A DNA stretch of 64,000 bases, from contig JADHVL010000007.1 in NCBI GenBank assembly GCA_016784025.1, positions 87,501 to 151,500 on the forward strand, given 5' to 3'. Each line of letters opens with the position of its first letter. Position 1 is the first letter of the stretch. Below, piece after piece: positions 18,490 to 27,978 of this stretch. The translations under genes and the position numbers were made by a program. The notes under the pieces are model-generated. The model did not search any database and was not told where the DNA came from. It saw nothing but the letters and a program-made list of their open reading frames with translations. The stretch is from Fidelibacterota bacterium (GTDB taxonomy: Bacteria > Fidelibacterota > UBA8477 > JABMPR01).

Positions 18490-19488
18490 ATGTCCCCAAA
18501 ATTAAGTTATAGTCAGGTAATTTCTGATCTACAGGCAGGGAAACTGGGTGGTCTGTATTTCGCCATGGGTTCCGACTACTACCTTTATAGAAAATTTCTG
18601 AAGGAATTTCAATCGACTTTCAGGCAACACTTTGGTGAAAACGCCAACCTGGTTCAACGCTGGGGTGCAGAGCTCAAACTTGCAACGGATGTAAGCAATT
18701 TGCTTGGGGGAGGAGGTCTCTTTTCTTCTGCAAGTCTTATCATGCTTCATGAAATTCAGGATGCAGGGACCGCAGTCAAAACCAAACTCTCTGAAATGCT
18801 GGGAAATTTGCCTGAAGATACCGTAGTACTGGCCCATTACTCAGTCAGCGATTTTAGAAAGGCAAAGTGGCTTGACGCCATACAGAATGTGGCTCAAGTA
18901 GTTTCTATGACCAGTCCGGAAGCAGCACAATTACCTGCTTTGGTGGGTAAGATGGCAACTCAGCGAAACCTTAAGATAGATGAAGCCGGGATATATCGCC
19001 TCATCGAACTGAGCAGTGGTGAATTAGCCATCATAGACAATGAGCTTGAGAAGATTACACTCTTCCTGGAAGATGTATCTGAGCCGGTTGGTCGAGGAGT
19101 AGTAGATCAGGTGGCCGGGGCCATAGAAAATGCTCAGGCTTCACAGTTTATCGATGCAATCTTCAATCGGGATCGTCGGGTTGCAATCCAGACCTTGGTT
19201 GAAATTGATCATCAAGGGAAGGAAGGACTGCCATATTTGGTCTCCCTCCTTTATAATTGTCTTATTCAGCTCATGGCCCTAAGGGAATCACCAGAGGCCA
19301 GGAAAACTATCAGTCAGGGTGCCACATCCTGGTTTTTTCTAAGCAAATTGGGGTCTGTATCAAAAAATTATACTCTAGAAGAATTACAGGAAGCCACACG
19401 GGAGCTGGCAAATCTGGACTTGAAGTTTAGATTGGGTTCCATGGATACACTAACTGCTTTTACTGAATGGGTATCAAAGGTTGTTTAA
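18490..19488 (+). CDS. holA: DNA polymerase III delta subunit
   Basis: A 332-residue clamp-loader subunit HolA, which opens the beta clamp. Family features are weak in sequence but clear in layout: an N-terminal GGLYFAMGSDYYLYRKFLKEF stretch, a degenerate AAA+ part without Walker A, RNLKIDEAGIYRLIELSSGELAIIDNELEKI (the usual conserved L-x-NELEK region), and a helical C-terminal collar domain. I chose ATG 18490, two nt after the uppP stop, over an upstream in-frame ATG at 18448 that lies inside uppP. Its position before the sigma factor gene appears to have no functional meaning. Confidence 0.88.
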   Translation: MSPKLSYSQVISDLQAGKLGGLYFAMGSDYYLYRKFLKEFQSTFRQHFGENANLVQRWGAELKLATDVSNLLGGGGLFSSASLIMLHEIQDAGTAVKTKLSEMLGNLPEDTVVLAHYSVSDFRKAKWLDAIQNVAQVVSMTSPEAAQLPALVGKMATQRNLKIDEAGIYRLIELSSGELAIIDNELEKITLFLEDVSEPVGRGVVDQVAGAIENAQASQFIDAIFNRDRRVAIQTLVEIDHQGKEGLPYLVSLLYNCLIQLMALRESPEARKTISQGATSWFFLSKLGSVSKNYTLEELQEATRELANLDLKFRLGSMDTLTAFTEWVSKVV

Positions 19489-19490
19489 GG

Positions 19491-20066
19491 ATGAGTGAGA
19501 AGCCGCTAAAAACAGACGAGCAACTTATTGCAGACTTCCAGAATGGGAATGAGAATGCATTTGTTGAATTGGTTGATCGCTATAAGGATCGTCTGGTGAA
19601 CTTTGTCTATCGCTTTCTCCACGATATGACAGATGCTGAAGACATGGTCCAGGAAACTTTTTTAAAGGTTTATAAGAACAAACATGCCTATCGCGAAATC
19701 GCAAAATTTTCTACCTGGATCTACACAATTGCTGGTAATCTGGCACGTTCGGAACTGAGAAAACGGAAGCGTCGTAAAACATATACAATGTCAGATCTTT
19801 CTTTTGATGACAATGAATTTACGCCAGTTGATCCGGGTAAAGACACAGAAGGTATTGTTTTTAATAGTTATGCTGGTGAAGAAATAATGAAGGCCATTTA
19901 TGCGCTTCCAGAACCTTTTCAAACCATAATTATTTTACGAGATATTCAGGAACTTTCTTACGAAGACATCAGTACAATACTCGACATCCCAATGGGCACT
20001 GTCAAGTCACGTGTCAATAGAGCACGTTTGAAATTGCAGGATACATTGAGCTACTTAAAGGAGTAA
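19491..20066 (+). CDS. ECF RNA polymerase sigma factor
   Basis: A 191-residue sigma-70 family ECF factor. Region 2 (about 25-90) contains DRYKDRLVNFVYRFLHDMTDAEDMVQETFLKVY and FSTWIYTIAGNLARSELRKRKRR. Region 4 (about 130-185) contains LPEPFQTIIILRDIQELSYEDISTILDIP, followed by GTVKSRVNRARLKLQ. There is no region 3, as expected. Start ATG 19491 lies 2 nt after the holA stop; an in-frame ATG at 19467 inside holA is less likely. The next gene encodes a zinc-binding anti-sigma-like protein, forming a typical regulatory pair. The target genes cannot be deduced from this window. Confidence 0.95.
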   Translation: MSEKPLKTDEQLIADFQNGNENAFVELVDRYKDRLVNFVYRFLHDMTDAEDMVQETFLKVYKNKHAYREIAKFSTWIYTIAGNLARSELRKRKRRKTYTMSDLSFDDNEFTPVDPGKDTEGIVFNSYAGEEIMKAIYALPEPFQTIIILRDIQELSYEDISTILDIPMGTVKSRVNRARLKLQDTLSYLKE

Positions 20067-20120
20067 TCCTATAGCCAAAAACGCTATTGTTAGAGCACCA
20101 TACATCGAGGAAGATTAGGC

Positions 20121-20651
20121 ATGCAAAACACAGATTGCACATTTATTTGCGAACAGTTCACCGAATATCAGGACAATTCGTTATCATCTAAAATCCGAGC
20201 ACGGGTTGACACTCATCTTGCCTCATGTTCCTCCTGCAGTGAAATTTATCAAAAATTAGCTGGTGTTATTGAAACGCTCCATAAACTTCCTACTCTCCAG
20301 GCTTCATCCGATTTTAACTCAACACTATTATCACGGATCGAAACGCTAAACCAGGAAACTGTTTGGCAAAAATTTTACCATTCATCCTCTTCAAGAGTGG
20401 CGGGGTATGCTATTGCTGCCGGTCTTATCGTAGCAATTGGTATCAATATCATGATTGATCCCATTTCTCCAGTGAAAACTGGTATTCAATCGAATTTCGC
20501 AGGGGAACAGATCAAACCAAATCAGCCTACTGAATCACTTGCTGAGATTTCAGATAGTTCGGCAAACCATCCCGTAGACTCTTTAACGCTTCAGAATTCG
20601 ACGATTAATTCCCAGAACCAATCAATGCAATTGGTCAGTGGAAAGAAATAA
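20121..20651 (+). CDS. Anti-sigma factor with zinc-binding (ZAS-like) domain
   Basis: A 176-residue single-pass membrane protein. The N-terminal cytoplasmic part (1-60) has the zinc-binding anti-sigma pattern, with C7/C11 upstream and the H-x3-C-x2-C motif HLASCSSC. One TM helix follows (VAGYAIAAGLIVAIGINIMI, about 91-112), then a Ser/Asn/Gln-rich periplasmic tail with low complexity. It lies 54 nt after the ECF sigma gene and very likely binds and holds that sigma at the membrane. The ZAS layout often responds to oxidative or envelope stress; the signal here is unknown. Confidence 0.85.
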   Translation: MQNTDCTFICEQFTEYQDNSLSSKIRARVDTHLASCSSCSEIYQKLAGVIETLHKLPTLQASSDFNSTLLSRIETLNQETVWQKFYHSSSSRVAGYAIAAGLIVAIGINIMIDPISPVKTGIQSNFAGEQIKPNQPTESLAEISDSSANHPVDSLTLQNSTINSQNQSMQLVSGKK

Positions 20652-20706
20652 ACTTTAGCTCCACAATTTCCCTCTAGATAAAATCTCAATTTATCCTTGT
20701 TAGGAG

Positions 20707-20734
20707 AGGAGTATCAATTGATTTTGGTACTCTT
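20707..20734 (+). terminator. Possible intrinsic terminator after anti-sigma gene
   Basis: AGGAGTATC and GGTACTCTT can form a 9-bp stem with two G-U pairs around a 10-nt loop. It is followed by the U-rich AACTTTTAACTTT. It lies about 55 nt after the anti-sigma stop and 120 nt before the next gene. The T-run is broken, so the call is weak. The rest of the 202-nt gap shows no other clear signal. Confidence 0.35.
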
Positions 20735-20853
20735 AACTTTTAACTTTAAGTCTATGGCGTAAATCGTCTGAAATGACGTATTCTTAAGAATTTCTGAAAT
20801 AGATATCTTCTCGAGGAAAATTTCGATGAAGTCCAGCAGGGAAAGGTTCGATC

Positions 20854-22368
20854 ATGGCGCTCACTGATATTGATTTAGCGAATATGGATACGCAGCCGTT
20901 CTTTAAATCTCAGATTCGTCATCTGCTCAATATCCTCTATACTATTTATCCAGGCGTAAATGTCTATTTTTACACAAAGAATACCGCTCTGGAATTTGAT
21001 CTTCAGGAGATGCCTACAAACAAAGCGCACCTCTTCGACACCATCCCTGCGGATGTCCCAGCTATCATGGAGATGACATCTGCGAAAGAGATAAAAAGCA
21101 AATTTATAAAAAATCAGGAAAATGCCGCCATGTTCTCCACGGAACCTGCTGATTGGGCAGAATACTCTGTGCTATCTCCCCTGGGTGAGTCCGATGGCAT
21201 AGAAGGATTTTTGCTTGCCATTTTTCCAAAAGAAGTTGATCGGGGTATGATTAATCTGGAAGTCTTCGATGAAGTGGCCGCCAGCATTGCTGTAAACTCG
21301 GTTACTTCAAATTTGGTGGAGAGTTACAAGGATAGATCCGATCACCTCTCCGTCATGCTTGAAGTGAACACCCATTTAAATGTCGCTGCCACAAAAACTG
21401 ATTTTCTTTTTGAAATAACCCGCTTCGGTAAATACTTCATTCAATTTGACCGAGCTGTACTTGTTCTTCGTCCCGAAAACACACCTGAATATTTTATGAT
21501 TGATTCCATTGAAGGAGATGAGACAGGCTTACAACAAGGCATGAGTTATCCAGTTTACAATTCCCTTGTGAGTAAAACCATCCTTACTGGCCATCACTTC
21601 ATCTATAATAAAAGCAGCAAACCTGACCCTGATGGAATATATAGAACCGGAGATTTTCAGGAATATCCATATAGTCAGGTCATCGGCTTTCCTCTGGCAA
21701 AAATCAAAAATGGCCCTGGAGTTCTAGTGCTTGAATCTTTAAGCGAAAATCCTATTCAGCAAAGTGAATTGGCCATCTTCGAGATGATAAGCCAAAGTTT
21801 GGGAGCAGCACTGACTCGCTTCAGCCTCTATGAGCGCCTCAACAATTACGCCACCATCGATACACTCACTCATCTTTACAACATTCGAGCTTTAAAACAG
21901 CGCTTTGAGGAAGAATTAGCCCGTGCTGGTCGTTATCAGAATTCGCTGGTGGTTCTATTCCTTGATCTTGACAAATTCAAATTAGTAAACGATACCTATG
22001 GGCATCTCGTCGGTGATTTTGTCCTCAAGGAAATTTCACAAATCATAAGAGAAACTATTCGTACAAGTGACATTCCTGGCCGATATGGGGGAGAAGAGTT
22101 TGTGGTTATTATGGTGAACGCTGATGCCGAAGCCTGTATGGCTAGCGCAAAACGAATTTGTACAGCAGTTCGTGAACACCAATTCGAAATGAATGAAACA
22201 AATATTGAAAATAGAATCAGTATTGGCCTCTCAGAGTTTCCTCGTGATGGTGAGAGCATGCAGGATTTAATCCAGTCAGCAGACGCTGCCATGTACACTG
22301 CTAAGCGTCGAGGTGGAGATCAAGTCGTTAAATACGAGAAAGGGATGGTGCCCAAATCACGCGCTTGA
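20854..22368 (+). CDS. GAF-GGDEF diguanylate cyclase
   Basis: A 504-residue cytoplasmic protein. Residues about 150-325 form a GAF-like sensor domain (LSVMLEVNTHLNVAATKTDFLFEITRFG, ending in FEMISQSLGAALTRFSLYERL). A GGDEF domain occupies about 330-495, starting from DTLTHLYNIRALKQRFEEEL. The active-site loop reads GGEEF. An RxxD inhibitory I-site (RTSD) lies exactly five residues before it, so product feedback by c-di-GMP is expected. No EAL or HD-GYP domain is attached. The N-terminal 150 residues are of unknown fold. The stop overlaps the TTG start of the antiporter gene, linking the two genes in translation. Confidence 0.92.
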   Translation: MALTDIDLANMDTQPFFKSQIRHLLNILYTIYPGVNVYFYTKNTALEFDLQEMPTNKAHLFDTIPADVPAIMEMTSAKEIKSKFIKNQENAAMFSTEPADWAEYSVLSPLGESDGIEGFLLAIFPKEVDRGMINLEVFDEVAASIAVNSVTSNLVESYKDRSDHLSVMLEVNTHLNVAATKTDFLFEITRFGKYFIQFDRAVLVLRPENTPEYFMIDSIEGDETGLQQGMSYPVYNSLVSKTILTGHHFIYNKSSKPDPDGIYRTGDFQEYPYSQVIGFPLAKIKNGPGVLVLESLSENPIQQSELAIFEMISQSLGAALTRFSLYERLNNYATIDTLTHLYNIRALKQRFEEELARAGRYQNSLVVLFLDLDKFKLVNDTYGHLVGDFVLKEISQIIRETIRTSDIPGRYGGEEFVVIMVNADAEACMASAKRICTAVREHQFEMNETNIENRISIGLSEFPRDGESMQDLIQSADAAMYTAKRRGGDQVVKYEKGMVPKSRA

Positions 22369-24272
22369 ATCTTGTGAAGTCGCTTTTCTTCGTTGTCACC
22401 CTCCTCATGGGTTATGGAAACCCAGTATTGGCTCAAAATATCAACCTGCCATCAATCATTTTATCAAATGTACCATTTGAAATGGACTGGGGGGGCTTTT
22501 CTCAAGCCAGCATGGAGAATCCTGTTGTTGTCAAGGGACTTTCAGGAGGCTCGTTTAACATCACTAGCCCAGCAGGCAGTGCCGATGTCAAAATCCAGGG
22601 AAATGTTGTTCTGGAACATCCACTTAATGAAGGTGGCTTTGAATCTCGCGAGGTAACATCAATTCCCGGTTGGCTGAGCCTATTACCTCCACTCCTGGCT
22701 ATTGTATTGGCCTTACTCACCAAAGAAATGCTGATTTCTCTTTTCGCCGGCATCTGGGTGGGTGTAACCATTATGATGAGTTACAATCCCATGAAGGGTT
22801 TTCTCAGCTCTCTGGACGGGTATATCGTAGATAATCTCGCCAATTCAGGCCATGCTACCATTTTACTTTTTACCTTTGGCTTTGGTGGACTTATCGGAAT
22901 TGTCCAACGAAATGGGGGCCTGGCAGGGATTGTGGCTATCGCAGCAAAATTTGCCAAAACCCGAGTACGAGGGCAAGTAGCCACTGCATCCATGGGACTG
23001 TTTATCTTTTTTGATGATTACGCCAATAGTCTTCTCGTGGGAAATACCATGCGACCCTTTACAGACAAGCTACGCATCAGTCGAGAGAAACTAAGCTATA
23101 TTGTTGATTCTACAGCCGCCCCAGTGGCCAGCATTGGAATAATTAGCACCTGGATTGTCTTCGCAATGTCTCTGTTGGACGGTCAGCTGCAAATCCTGGG
23201 TATTCACACCAACGCCTACCTCATTTTTCTTTTAGCAATTCCTTTTAGCTATTATGCAGTTCTCGCTATCATCTTCGTTTTTATGAATGCAACAATGAAA
23301 CGGGAGTTTGGTCCCATGTATGAGGCCGAAAAGCGAGCCATCACAACCGGAGCTATTTTACGACCGGGAGCCAAACCCCTGTCTGACGACTCATTGTTGC
23401 GTAATGCCATGCCCGAAGGAATTCCACACCGTTGGTATAATGCGGTGATTCCAGTCGCTATTGTCATTTTTGGAACCATGATAGGGATGGTAGTCACTGG
23501 CATGCCGGATGTATTCCCTGAAAATATAAGCTTTCTGAAAAAGATTCTTATCATTATGGACAATACCAATTCCAGCAAGGCCTTGTTGTGGGGGAGTTAC
23601 ATTGCAACGTTCACCGCCATCCTCATGGCGCTGGGACAGAAGCTCCTTACCTTGAGAGCAGCTCTGGAAAGCTGGTTTGAGGGGGCAAGAACCATGTTTC
23701 TCGCCGTTATTATCCTCATCCTGGCCTGGAGCCTGGGTAGCGTCTGTACCGACATTCATACTGCTGATTTTATTGTCCATCACACCCGGGACTGGATTTC
23801 GCCGGGACTACTACCTGCTCTGACCTTTATAATGGCCGGTCTCATTAGTTTTGCTACAGGCACATCCTATGGAACCATGTCCATATTAATTCCTCTCATC
23901 GTGCCTTTATCTGTGCAATTGACAGGAGATGTCCACAACGTGATGTTCTGGGCCACCTTCTCTGCCATCATTAGTGGGGCAACCTTTGGGGACCACTGTT
24001 CACCTATTTCAGATACTACCATTCTCTCCTCTCTGGCAAGTGGTGCAGACAATGTAGACCATGTTCAAACGCAACTTCCCTATGCTCTCACAGTAGGTGG
24101 GGTTTCCATTCTGTTTGGTTTTCTTCCCATCGGTCTGATTCCAGGTGCTGGTTATTTGACGGGGGTTATGTTTTATGCACTGAGCATTACTACCCTGTTT
24201 CTCATACTGAAATTCTATGGTAAAAAGCTTCCCACTGAACCATCTAAACTCAAGGGAGTTGAAAGCCTTTAG
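22365..24272 (+). CDS. NhaC-type Na+/H+ antiporter with exported N-terminal domain
   Basis: A 635-residue polytopic membrane protein of the NhaC/ArsB ion transporter group. The first ~25 residues form a signal-like helix (SLFFVVTLLMGYGNPVLAQ), then about 70 residues of beta-type sequence lie before the first antiporter helix (LSLLPPLLAIVLALLTKEML). The core has FGFGGLIGIVQRNGG, FIFFDDYANSLLVG, DSTAAPVASIGIISTW and SGATFGDHCSPISDTT, all typical of NhaC-like proteins. The start is probably TTG 22365 (TTGA overlap) or GTG 22374. Substrate could be Na+/H+ or a carboxylate/amine exchange as in other NhaC relatives. Confidence 0.88.
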   Translation: MNLVKSLFFVVTLLMGYGNPVLAQNINLPSIILSNVPFEMDWGGFSQASMENPVVVKGLSGGSFNITSPAGSADVKIQGNVVLEHPLNEGGFESREVTSIPGWLSLLPPLLAIVLALLTKEMLISLFAGIWVGVTIMMSYNPMKGFLSSLDGYIVDNLANSGHATILLFTFGFGGLIGIVQRNGGLAGIVAIAAKFAKTRVRGQVATASMGLFIFFDDYANSLLVGNTMRPFTDKLRISREKLSYIVDSTAAPVASIGIISTWIVFAMSLLDGQLQILGIHTNAYLIFLLAIPFSYYAVLAIIFVFMNATMKREFGPMYEAEKRAITTGAILRPGAKPLSDDSLLRNAMPEGIPHRWYNAVIPVAIVIFGTMIGMVVTGMPDVFPENISFLKKILIIMDNTNSSKALLWGSYIATFTAILMALGQKLLTLRAALESWFEGARTMFLAVIILILAWSLGSVCTDIHTADFIVHHTRDWISPGLLPALTFIMAGLISFATGTSYGTMSILIPLIVPLSVQLTGDVHNVMFWATFSAIISGATFGDHCSPISDTTILSSLASGADNVDHVQTQLPYALTVGGVSILFGFLPIGLIPGAGYLTGVMFYALSITTLFLILKFYGKKLPTEPSKLKGVESL

Positions 24273-24276
24273 AATT

Positions 24277-25830
24277 ATGTGGAAACGGACCGTGGGCAGA
24301 CTAGCAGCCATAATCATCTTTACATTGATTTCATCACTCCATGGTGCTGATTCATTAAAGACCTATGACACCCGAGCCATCGATGCCTTTATGGATGGAA
24401 TGGACCTTGAAGCCGCTGGTGAAATCGAGCAGGCAATACAGGCCTATAAAGCAGCCATTGGTTACGATCCCCAGGCAGTAGATATCCATTTCTCATTGGC
24501 CAAGTTATATCTTCAGTCCCAACGGAAAGAATTGGCCCACTCCTCCCTATTAAATGTGATTAAATATGATTCTAGAAATGTAGAGGCTCTGGAATTGCTA
24601 GGGGAAATCGCCCAATCCAACCAGGAGCATACAATGGCTCTCGGCTATTTTGAGCGTGTCCTCGATATAGATTATAACAATGATTACGCCATTCTTCAAT
24701 CGGCTCAGATTCATCATGCACTGGGTGATACCATCCGCGAGGCCGAATTTCTCTTCCGTCTCTGGGAGTTGGATACTGATCGTCTCGCCGCATTGCAGAG
24801 AGCTGAATCCATTTACCTTGGTGCCAATGACTACGACAGAATCACTGAGCTCTATAGCAAACTCATCAAACGTATGCCGACAAAAACAGACCTGGTTGGT
24901 CGACAGATCAGACTTTTTCTGGGAATGAATCGATTTTTTGATGCAGAAGCACTCATGGATTCTCTGATAGGAGTTGCTCCATATTCAATGGATTTACAAA
25001 GTATGAAAACCGACCTGGTAAAAGTGATGCACGGTGAAATGGCCGCCGTTGATTACCTCACCAAGGTAGTAAGAGAATATCCTGATGCCTGGGAGTTAAA
25101 ATTAAAATTAAGCCAGCTTTTGATAGATGCAGGGGAGTCAACAACTGCACGCTCCCTTCTTATGGATATTCTGGAAATCAAACCTGAATTAGCCAATGCC
25201 GTTTCCATGTTGGTTTGGACCTATCTTGACGTGGATGATGTTCATCAAGCCCGTGATGTTTTAGAGAGTTATCTCCCAGCTTTTCCTGAAGATTTCTTCT
25301 TACACCGACTCATGGGAAGTATACTTCATGATATTGCTGTAGGATACGCTGATTCCGTGCATTATCAGATCGCTCTGGACGCACAGAGAGCCGCCCTGAA
25401 GCTAAGACCCAACGATCAGCAAACGCTCCATTTGATAGCCAATACACTTGAGCTTTTCGGCCGGCGAGAAGAAGTACTAGAGACCTATCTCCAGCTCATT
25501 CAAATCAATGGTGAAGATGATCTTGCCTTAAATAATTATGCATATTTGATAACAGAAGGGGATGTCAGTGAAGACACCCTGCGACATGCTGCTGAGTTTG
25601 TTGAAAGGGCACTGGTTATTCAACCCGATAATGCGCCCTATCTGGATACAGCAGGGTGGATATATTTCAAACTGGGTCACGTTCAACTTGCCCGGGAATT
25701 CATAGACCGATCCTTGAACATCAACCCGGACAATGCCGAGGTTTTAATGCACATGGGAGACGTTTTAGAGTATCTTGGAAAGTCTAATGAGGCCTATATC
25801 TACTACATGCGCGCAGATAAGCTGAAATGA
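24277..25830 (+). CDS. TPR repeat protein, membrane-anchored or exported
   Basis: A 517-residue protein with a basic N-terminus and one hydrophobic stretch (VGRLAAIIIFTLISSLHGAD), so either a signal peptide or an anchor. The rest is almost wholly tetratricopeptide repeats: clear units at about 40-105 (EQAIQAYKAAIGYDPQAVDIHFSLAKLYL), 110-170, 255-330 and 390-515 (LNNYAYLITEG, DTAGWIYFKLGHVQLAREFI). ATG 24277 was chosen because it starts the signal sequence; an in-frame codon at 24217 lies inside the antiporter gene. Such proteins scaffold envelope complexes. No specific partner can be named. A polysaccharide cluster begins 72 nt later. Confidence 0.85.
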   Translation: MWKRTVGRLAAIIIFTLISSLHGADSLKTYDTRAIDAFMDGMDLEAAGEIEQAIQAYKAAIGYDPQAVDIHFSLAKLYLQSQRKELAHSSLLNVIKYDSRNVEALELLGEIAQSNQEHTMALGYFERVLDIDYNNDYAILQSAQIHHALGDTIREAEFLFRLWELDTDRLAALQRAESIYLGANDYDRITELYSKLIKRMPTKTDLVGRQIRLFLGMNRFFDAEALMDSLIGVAPYSMDLQSMKTDLVKVMHGEMAAVDYLTKVVREYPDAWELKLKLSQLLIDAGESTTARSLLMDILEIKPELANAVSMLVWTYLDVDDVHQARDVLESYLPAFPEDFFLHRLMGSILHDIAVGYADSVHYQIALDAQRAALKLRPNDQQTLHLIANTLELFGRREEVLETYLQLIQINGEDDLALNNYAYLITEGDVSEDTLRHAAEFVERALVIQPDNAPYLDTAGWIYFKLGHVQLAREFIDRSLNINPDNAEVLMHMGDVLEYLGKSNEAYIYYMRADKLK

Positions 25831-25902
25831 ATGAGACTCAGGAACTAAAGCATATATGTTTCGTTTTAAAGTTGAAGAAATGAACACTAGAAGGAAATCA
25901 CA

Positions 25903-26841
25903 TTGAGTTTAATCAGCCTGGTCATTCCAGTATACAATGAAGAAGAATCCCTCGTTGAACTGTATAACCAAATCAGACAAGCGCTGGAGCCCTCAACTCA
26001 TGAGTTTGAAGTATTGTTTGTCGATGATGGGAGTCAGGATAAATCGCTTCAAATCATGCATGAATTAGGCAGTGAAGACCCCAGGGTAAAAGCCATTGGA
26101 TTTCAAAGAAATCATGGCAAAGCAACAGCTTTAAACACAGGATTTCAAAAATGTGAAGGTGATTATGTCATCACCATGGATGCCGATCTTCAAGATGATC
26201 CTAAGGAAGTTCTGGAACTCATCGCAATCCTTGATTCAGGTTGGGATATGGTCTCTGGATGGAAAAAGGTCAGACATGATCCCATCGGGAAGCGGTGGCC
26301 TTCCAAGCTGTACAATTTTACTGTTTCATCCCTGTCAGGTATCCCCATTCATGACTTCAATTGCGGTTTGAAAGCCTATACCCGCAAAGTTGTGAAAAAT
26401 ATAGAGCTCTATGGAGAGATGCACCGCTACATTCCCGTTCTGGCCAAACAAAAGGGCTTCACCTGTACCGAAAAAGTGGTTTCCCACAGAGCACGGAAAT
26501 ACGGTGAATCCAAATACGGTATAAAACGACTATTTACTGGTTATCTCGATTTATTCACTGTCATGTTCCTGGGCACCTATATGCGGAAGCCCATGCATTT
26601 CTTTGGATTGGCAGGAATGATATTGCTGGTTGCGGGAATGGGAATCCTGGCCTTCTTAAGTGTCCAGTGGTTTCGACAGTATTTATTTGGAACGGGGCAA
26701 TGGATAGGCGGTCGTCCCATATTTTACATCGGAATGCTGCTTTCAATCATAGGGGGCCAGTTTATTTCAATGGGACTTCTGGGTGAACTCATAACCAGCT
26801 CACTCCATAAGGAGAAGCCTGTCATCCGCAGTGATGACTGA
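25903..26841 (+). CDS. Family 2 glycosyltransferase, polyprenyl-phosphate sugar synthase type
   Basis: A 312-residue membrane GT2 protein of the DPM1/GtrB/ArnC type. Residues 1-225 form the GT-A catalytic domain: VIPVYNEEES, FVDDGSQDKS, MDADLQDDPKEV (the DxD metal site) and HDFNCGLKAYTRKV. Two TM helices follow at about 231-253 and 271-296. These enzymes usually load a sugar from a nucleotide donor onto undecaprenyl phosphate. The start is TTG 25903 with AAGGA about 8 nt upstream, and SLISLVIPVYNEEES begins right there. It is the first gene of the surface-polysaccharide cluster. Confidence 0.92.
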   Translation: MSLISLVIPVYNEEESLVELYNQIRQALEPSTHEFEVLFVDDGSQDKSLQIMHELGSEDPRVKAIGFQRNHGKATALNTGFQKCEGDYVITMDADLQDDPKEVLELIAILDSGWDMVSGWKKVRHDPIGKRWPSKLYNFTVSSLSGIPIHDFNCGLKAYTRKVVKNIELYGEMHRYIPVLAKQKGFTCTEKVVSHRARKYGESKYGIKRLFTGYLDLFTVMFLGTYMRKPMHFFGLAGMILLVAGMGILAFLSVQWFRQYLFGTGQWIGGRPIFYIGMLLSIIGGQFISMGLLGELITSSLHKEKPVIRSDD

Positions 26842-26853
26842 TCTTAACCTTCT

Positions 26854-27978
26854 GTGCGACTCTCTCTAATCAGCGTTGGTCCACCGTATCGCGGGGGCAT
26901 TTCCGACCTAAGTGCACTTATCTATGAGGAATTGAGCAAAGACCACCAGGTCCAGTTCATCAATTTCAAGCGTCAATACCCTTCAATTCTTTTTCCTGGA
27001 AAAACAGAATACAAAATTGGGGACAGAGCCTCAGATTTTCCTTCCAAACGAATCATTGATTCCATCAATGCTCTCACCTGGATTCAGGCAGTCAAGCAGA
27101 TCAGGGACTTCGATTCTGAATGGGCTATCTTTCGCTACTGGAATCCATTTTTTGCCCCTCTTATTGGATATATCGCCGGAAAGCTGCGCAAAAAATCCAT
27201 AAAAGTTGCCATCCTCATCGATAATCTGGTACCCCATGAGGAATCATTCCTTGATTCCTGGATGGCGCGTAGGATTCTTTCCCGGGCAGACCATGTCATT
27301 ACCATGTCCAAATCGGTTACAAAAGATGTGCAGACCCATCGGCCAGGGATGAACACATCTACCTTATTTCATCCCCTCTATGAAATATATCAGTCCGGCC
27401 ATAGCAAAGCAGAAGCCAGAGCGAAGCTCCACTTACCTGATCATCCTATAGTACTCTATTTTGGGCTCATCCGTCCCTATAAGGGCTTGGATATTATGAT
27501 TAAAGCTCTGGGTGCCATTAAACACGAATTTGATGATTATACGGCACTCATTCTAGGTGAAGCCTATGAAGATTCACAAAAATATGTGGATCTCATTAAA
27601 TCCGAGGGAATTTCCTCCTACACCATATTTCGAAATGAATTTATTTCCGATAGTGAGCTCCCGCTTTATTTCTCAGCAGCCGACGTCCTGGTTTTGCCCT
27701 ATCGCACTGCAACTCAAAGCGGAATAGTTGGAATCGCACTTCAAATGGATCGTCCAGTGATCGCCACAAAGGTTGGTGGTTTGGGAGAATATATTCAGGA
27801 GGGTGAGACAGGCTATCTGGTGGAACCAGAGAACCCCGAAGCCATGGGACAAGCCATACTCAGCTTTTTCCTCCAAGGTGATCAGGACAGGATGATTGAA
27901 AATATAAAAGCGACAAAATCTCAGTATTCAACGCAGAGCTTTTGTTCTCAGCTTATACAGGATCTACAAAATGCCTGA
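26854..27978 (+). CDS. Family 4 glycosyltransferase
   Basis: A 374-residue GT-B fold enzyme (GT4, RfaB/WcaI-like). The N-terminal acceptor domain begins MRLSLISVGPPYRGGISDLS with the usual Gly-rich loop. The C-terminal donor domain shows VLYFGLIRPYKGLDIMIKAL, and the EX7E region lies around LPYRTATQSGIVGIALQMDRPVIATKVGGLGEYI. Start GTG 26854 sits 12 nt after the previous stop, and no ATG is better placed. Its end overlaps the next glycosyltransferase gene by 8 nt. The sugar cannot be predicted. Confidence 0.9.
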   Translation: MRLSLISVGPPYRGGISDLSALIYEELSKDHQVQFINFKRQYPSILFPGKTEYKIGDRASDFPSKRIIDSINALTWIQAVKQIRDFDSEWAIFRYWNPFFAPLIGYIAGKLRKKSIKVAILIDNLVPHEESFLDSWMARRILSRADHVITMSKSVTKDVQTHRPGMNTSTLFHPLYEIYQSGHSKAEARAKLHLPDHPIVLYFGLIRPYKGLDIMIKALGAIKHEFDDYTALILGEAYEDSQKYVDLIKSEGISSYTIFRNEFISDSELPLYFSAADVLVLPYRTATQSGIVGIALQMDRPVIATKVGGLGEYIQEGETGYLVEPENPEAMGQAILSFFLQGDQDRMIENIKATKSQYSTQSFCSQLIQDLQNA

